Part shown: positions 27,958-27,975 of the stretch, one piece after another
Position numbering within the stretch: the first letter of the stretch is position 1
Layout of the letters: each line of letters opens with the position of its first letter
Origin: an uncultured Oceanobacillus sp.
GTDB lineage: Bacteria > Bacillota > Bacilli > Bacillales > Amphibacillaceae
Assembly (NCBI GenBank): GCA_938004015.1
Contig: CALKWU010000152.1
Location: 1-27,975 of the forward strand
DNA: 27,975 bases
Reading direction: 5' to 3'
Position numbers and translations under genes: made by a program
Notes under the pieces: generated by a model
What the model was told of the DNA's origin: nothing
Database searches by the model: none
Seen by the model: the letters and a program-made list of their open reading frames with translations, nothing else

Positions 27958-27975
27958 GTCAAGTCCTCGATCGAT
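27958..27975 (-). rRNA. rrl: 23S ribosomal RNA, extreme 3' end (partial)
   Basis: The minus strand begins at the window edge with ATCGATCGAGGACTTGAC, which matches the last bases of Bacillus 23S rRNA (CTAATCGATCGAGGACTTAAC). The rest lies outside the window. The 23S-5S spacer is about 27891-27957. The exact mature end is approximate. Confidence 0.8.

Overview
The window looks like a chromosomal segment of a Bacillaceae species (Firmicutes, low-40s % GC by eye). Reasons: strong AGGAGG-type ribosome sites, frequent TTG/GTG starts, a LexA/DinR-type SOS box, sigma-W-like promoters, a cre site, a PyrR attenuator, an L-box lysine riboswitch, and gene sets that match Bacillus subtilis yuaF-floT, pspA(ydjF)-ydjGHI, rocDF and ytlPQR/ytmP. 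I see no prophage, insertion sequence, integrase or CRISPR array.

Layout. 1-4120 (+): an SOS-controlled Y-family polymerase, a PAS-GGDEF-EAL protein whose GGDEF signature is broken but whose EAL residues are intact, and an RluA-family pseudouridine synthase. 4150-5650 (-): a PadR regulator overlapping a DUF2812 membrane protein, with a nested palindromic operator just after the -10 box. 5883-8014 (+): NfeD-like yuaF and flotillin floT behind a sigma-W-type promoter. 8058-9823 (-): an XRE-cupin regulator that lacks a usual start codon, and HMG-CoA lyase with two promoters, one cre site and a palindrome. 9914-10075 (-): a tiny acidic lipoprotein. 10279-13797 (+): pspA-ydjG-ydjH-ydjI, also behind a sigma-W-type promoter. 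13873-20412 (-): a coiled-coil/3D-domain wall protein, dapA with a lysine riboswitch, rocF, rocD, and pyrP with a complete PyrR attenuator. 20583-21017 (+): a DUF2512 membrane protein. 21087-26800 (-): a compact run of ytgP/murJ-like, rsuA, thpR/ytlP, ytlQ, ytlR and ytmP-like genes. 26883-27724: three degenerate CAGA-rich repeat tracts around one small + strand ORF. 27774-27975 (-): 5S rRNA and the last bases of 23S rRNA.

How it fits together. The middle 8 kb joins two membrane-stress modules (NfeD/flotillin and PspA/YdjGHI), each with an SPFH protein and the same promoter architecture. Around them lie metabolic genes under classical RNA control (lysine, pyrimidine) or DNA-level control (cre, LexA, PadR). 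The least explained features are the CAGA-rich tracts beside the rRNA operon, the tandem TCTTAAGA palindromes between the lipoprotein and pspA, the apparent AUA start of the XRE-cupin gene, and a possible degenerate nuclease-like fold in YtlQ.
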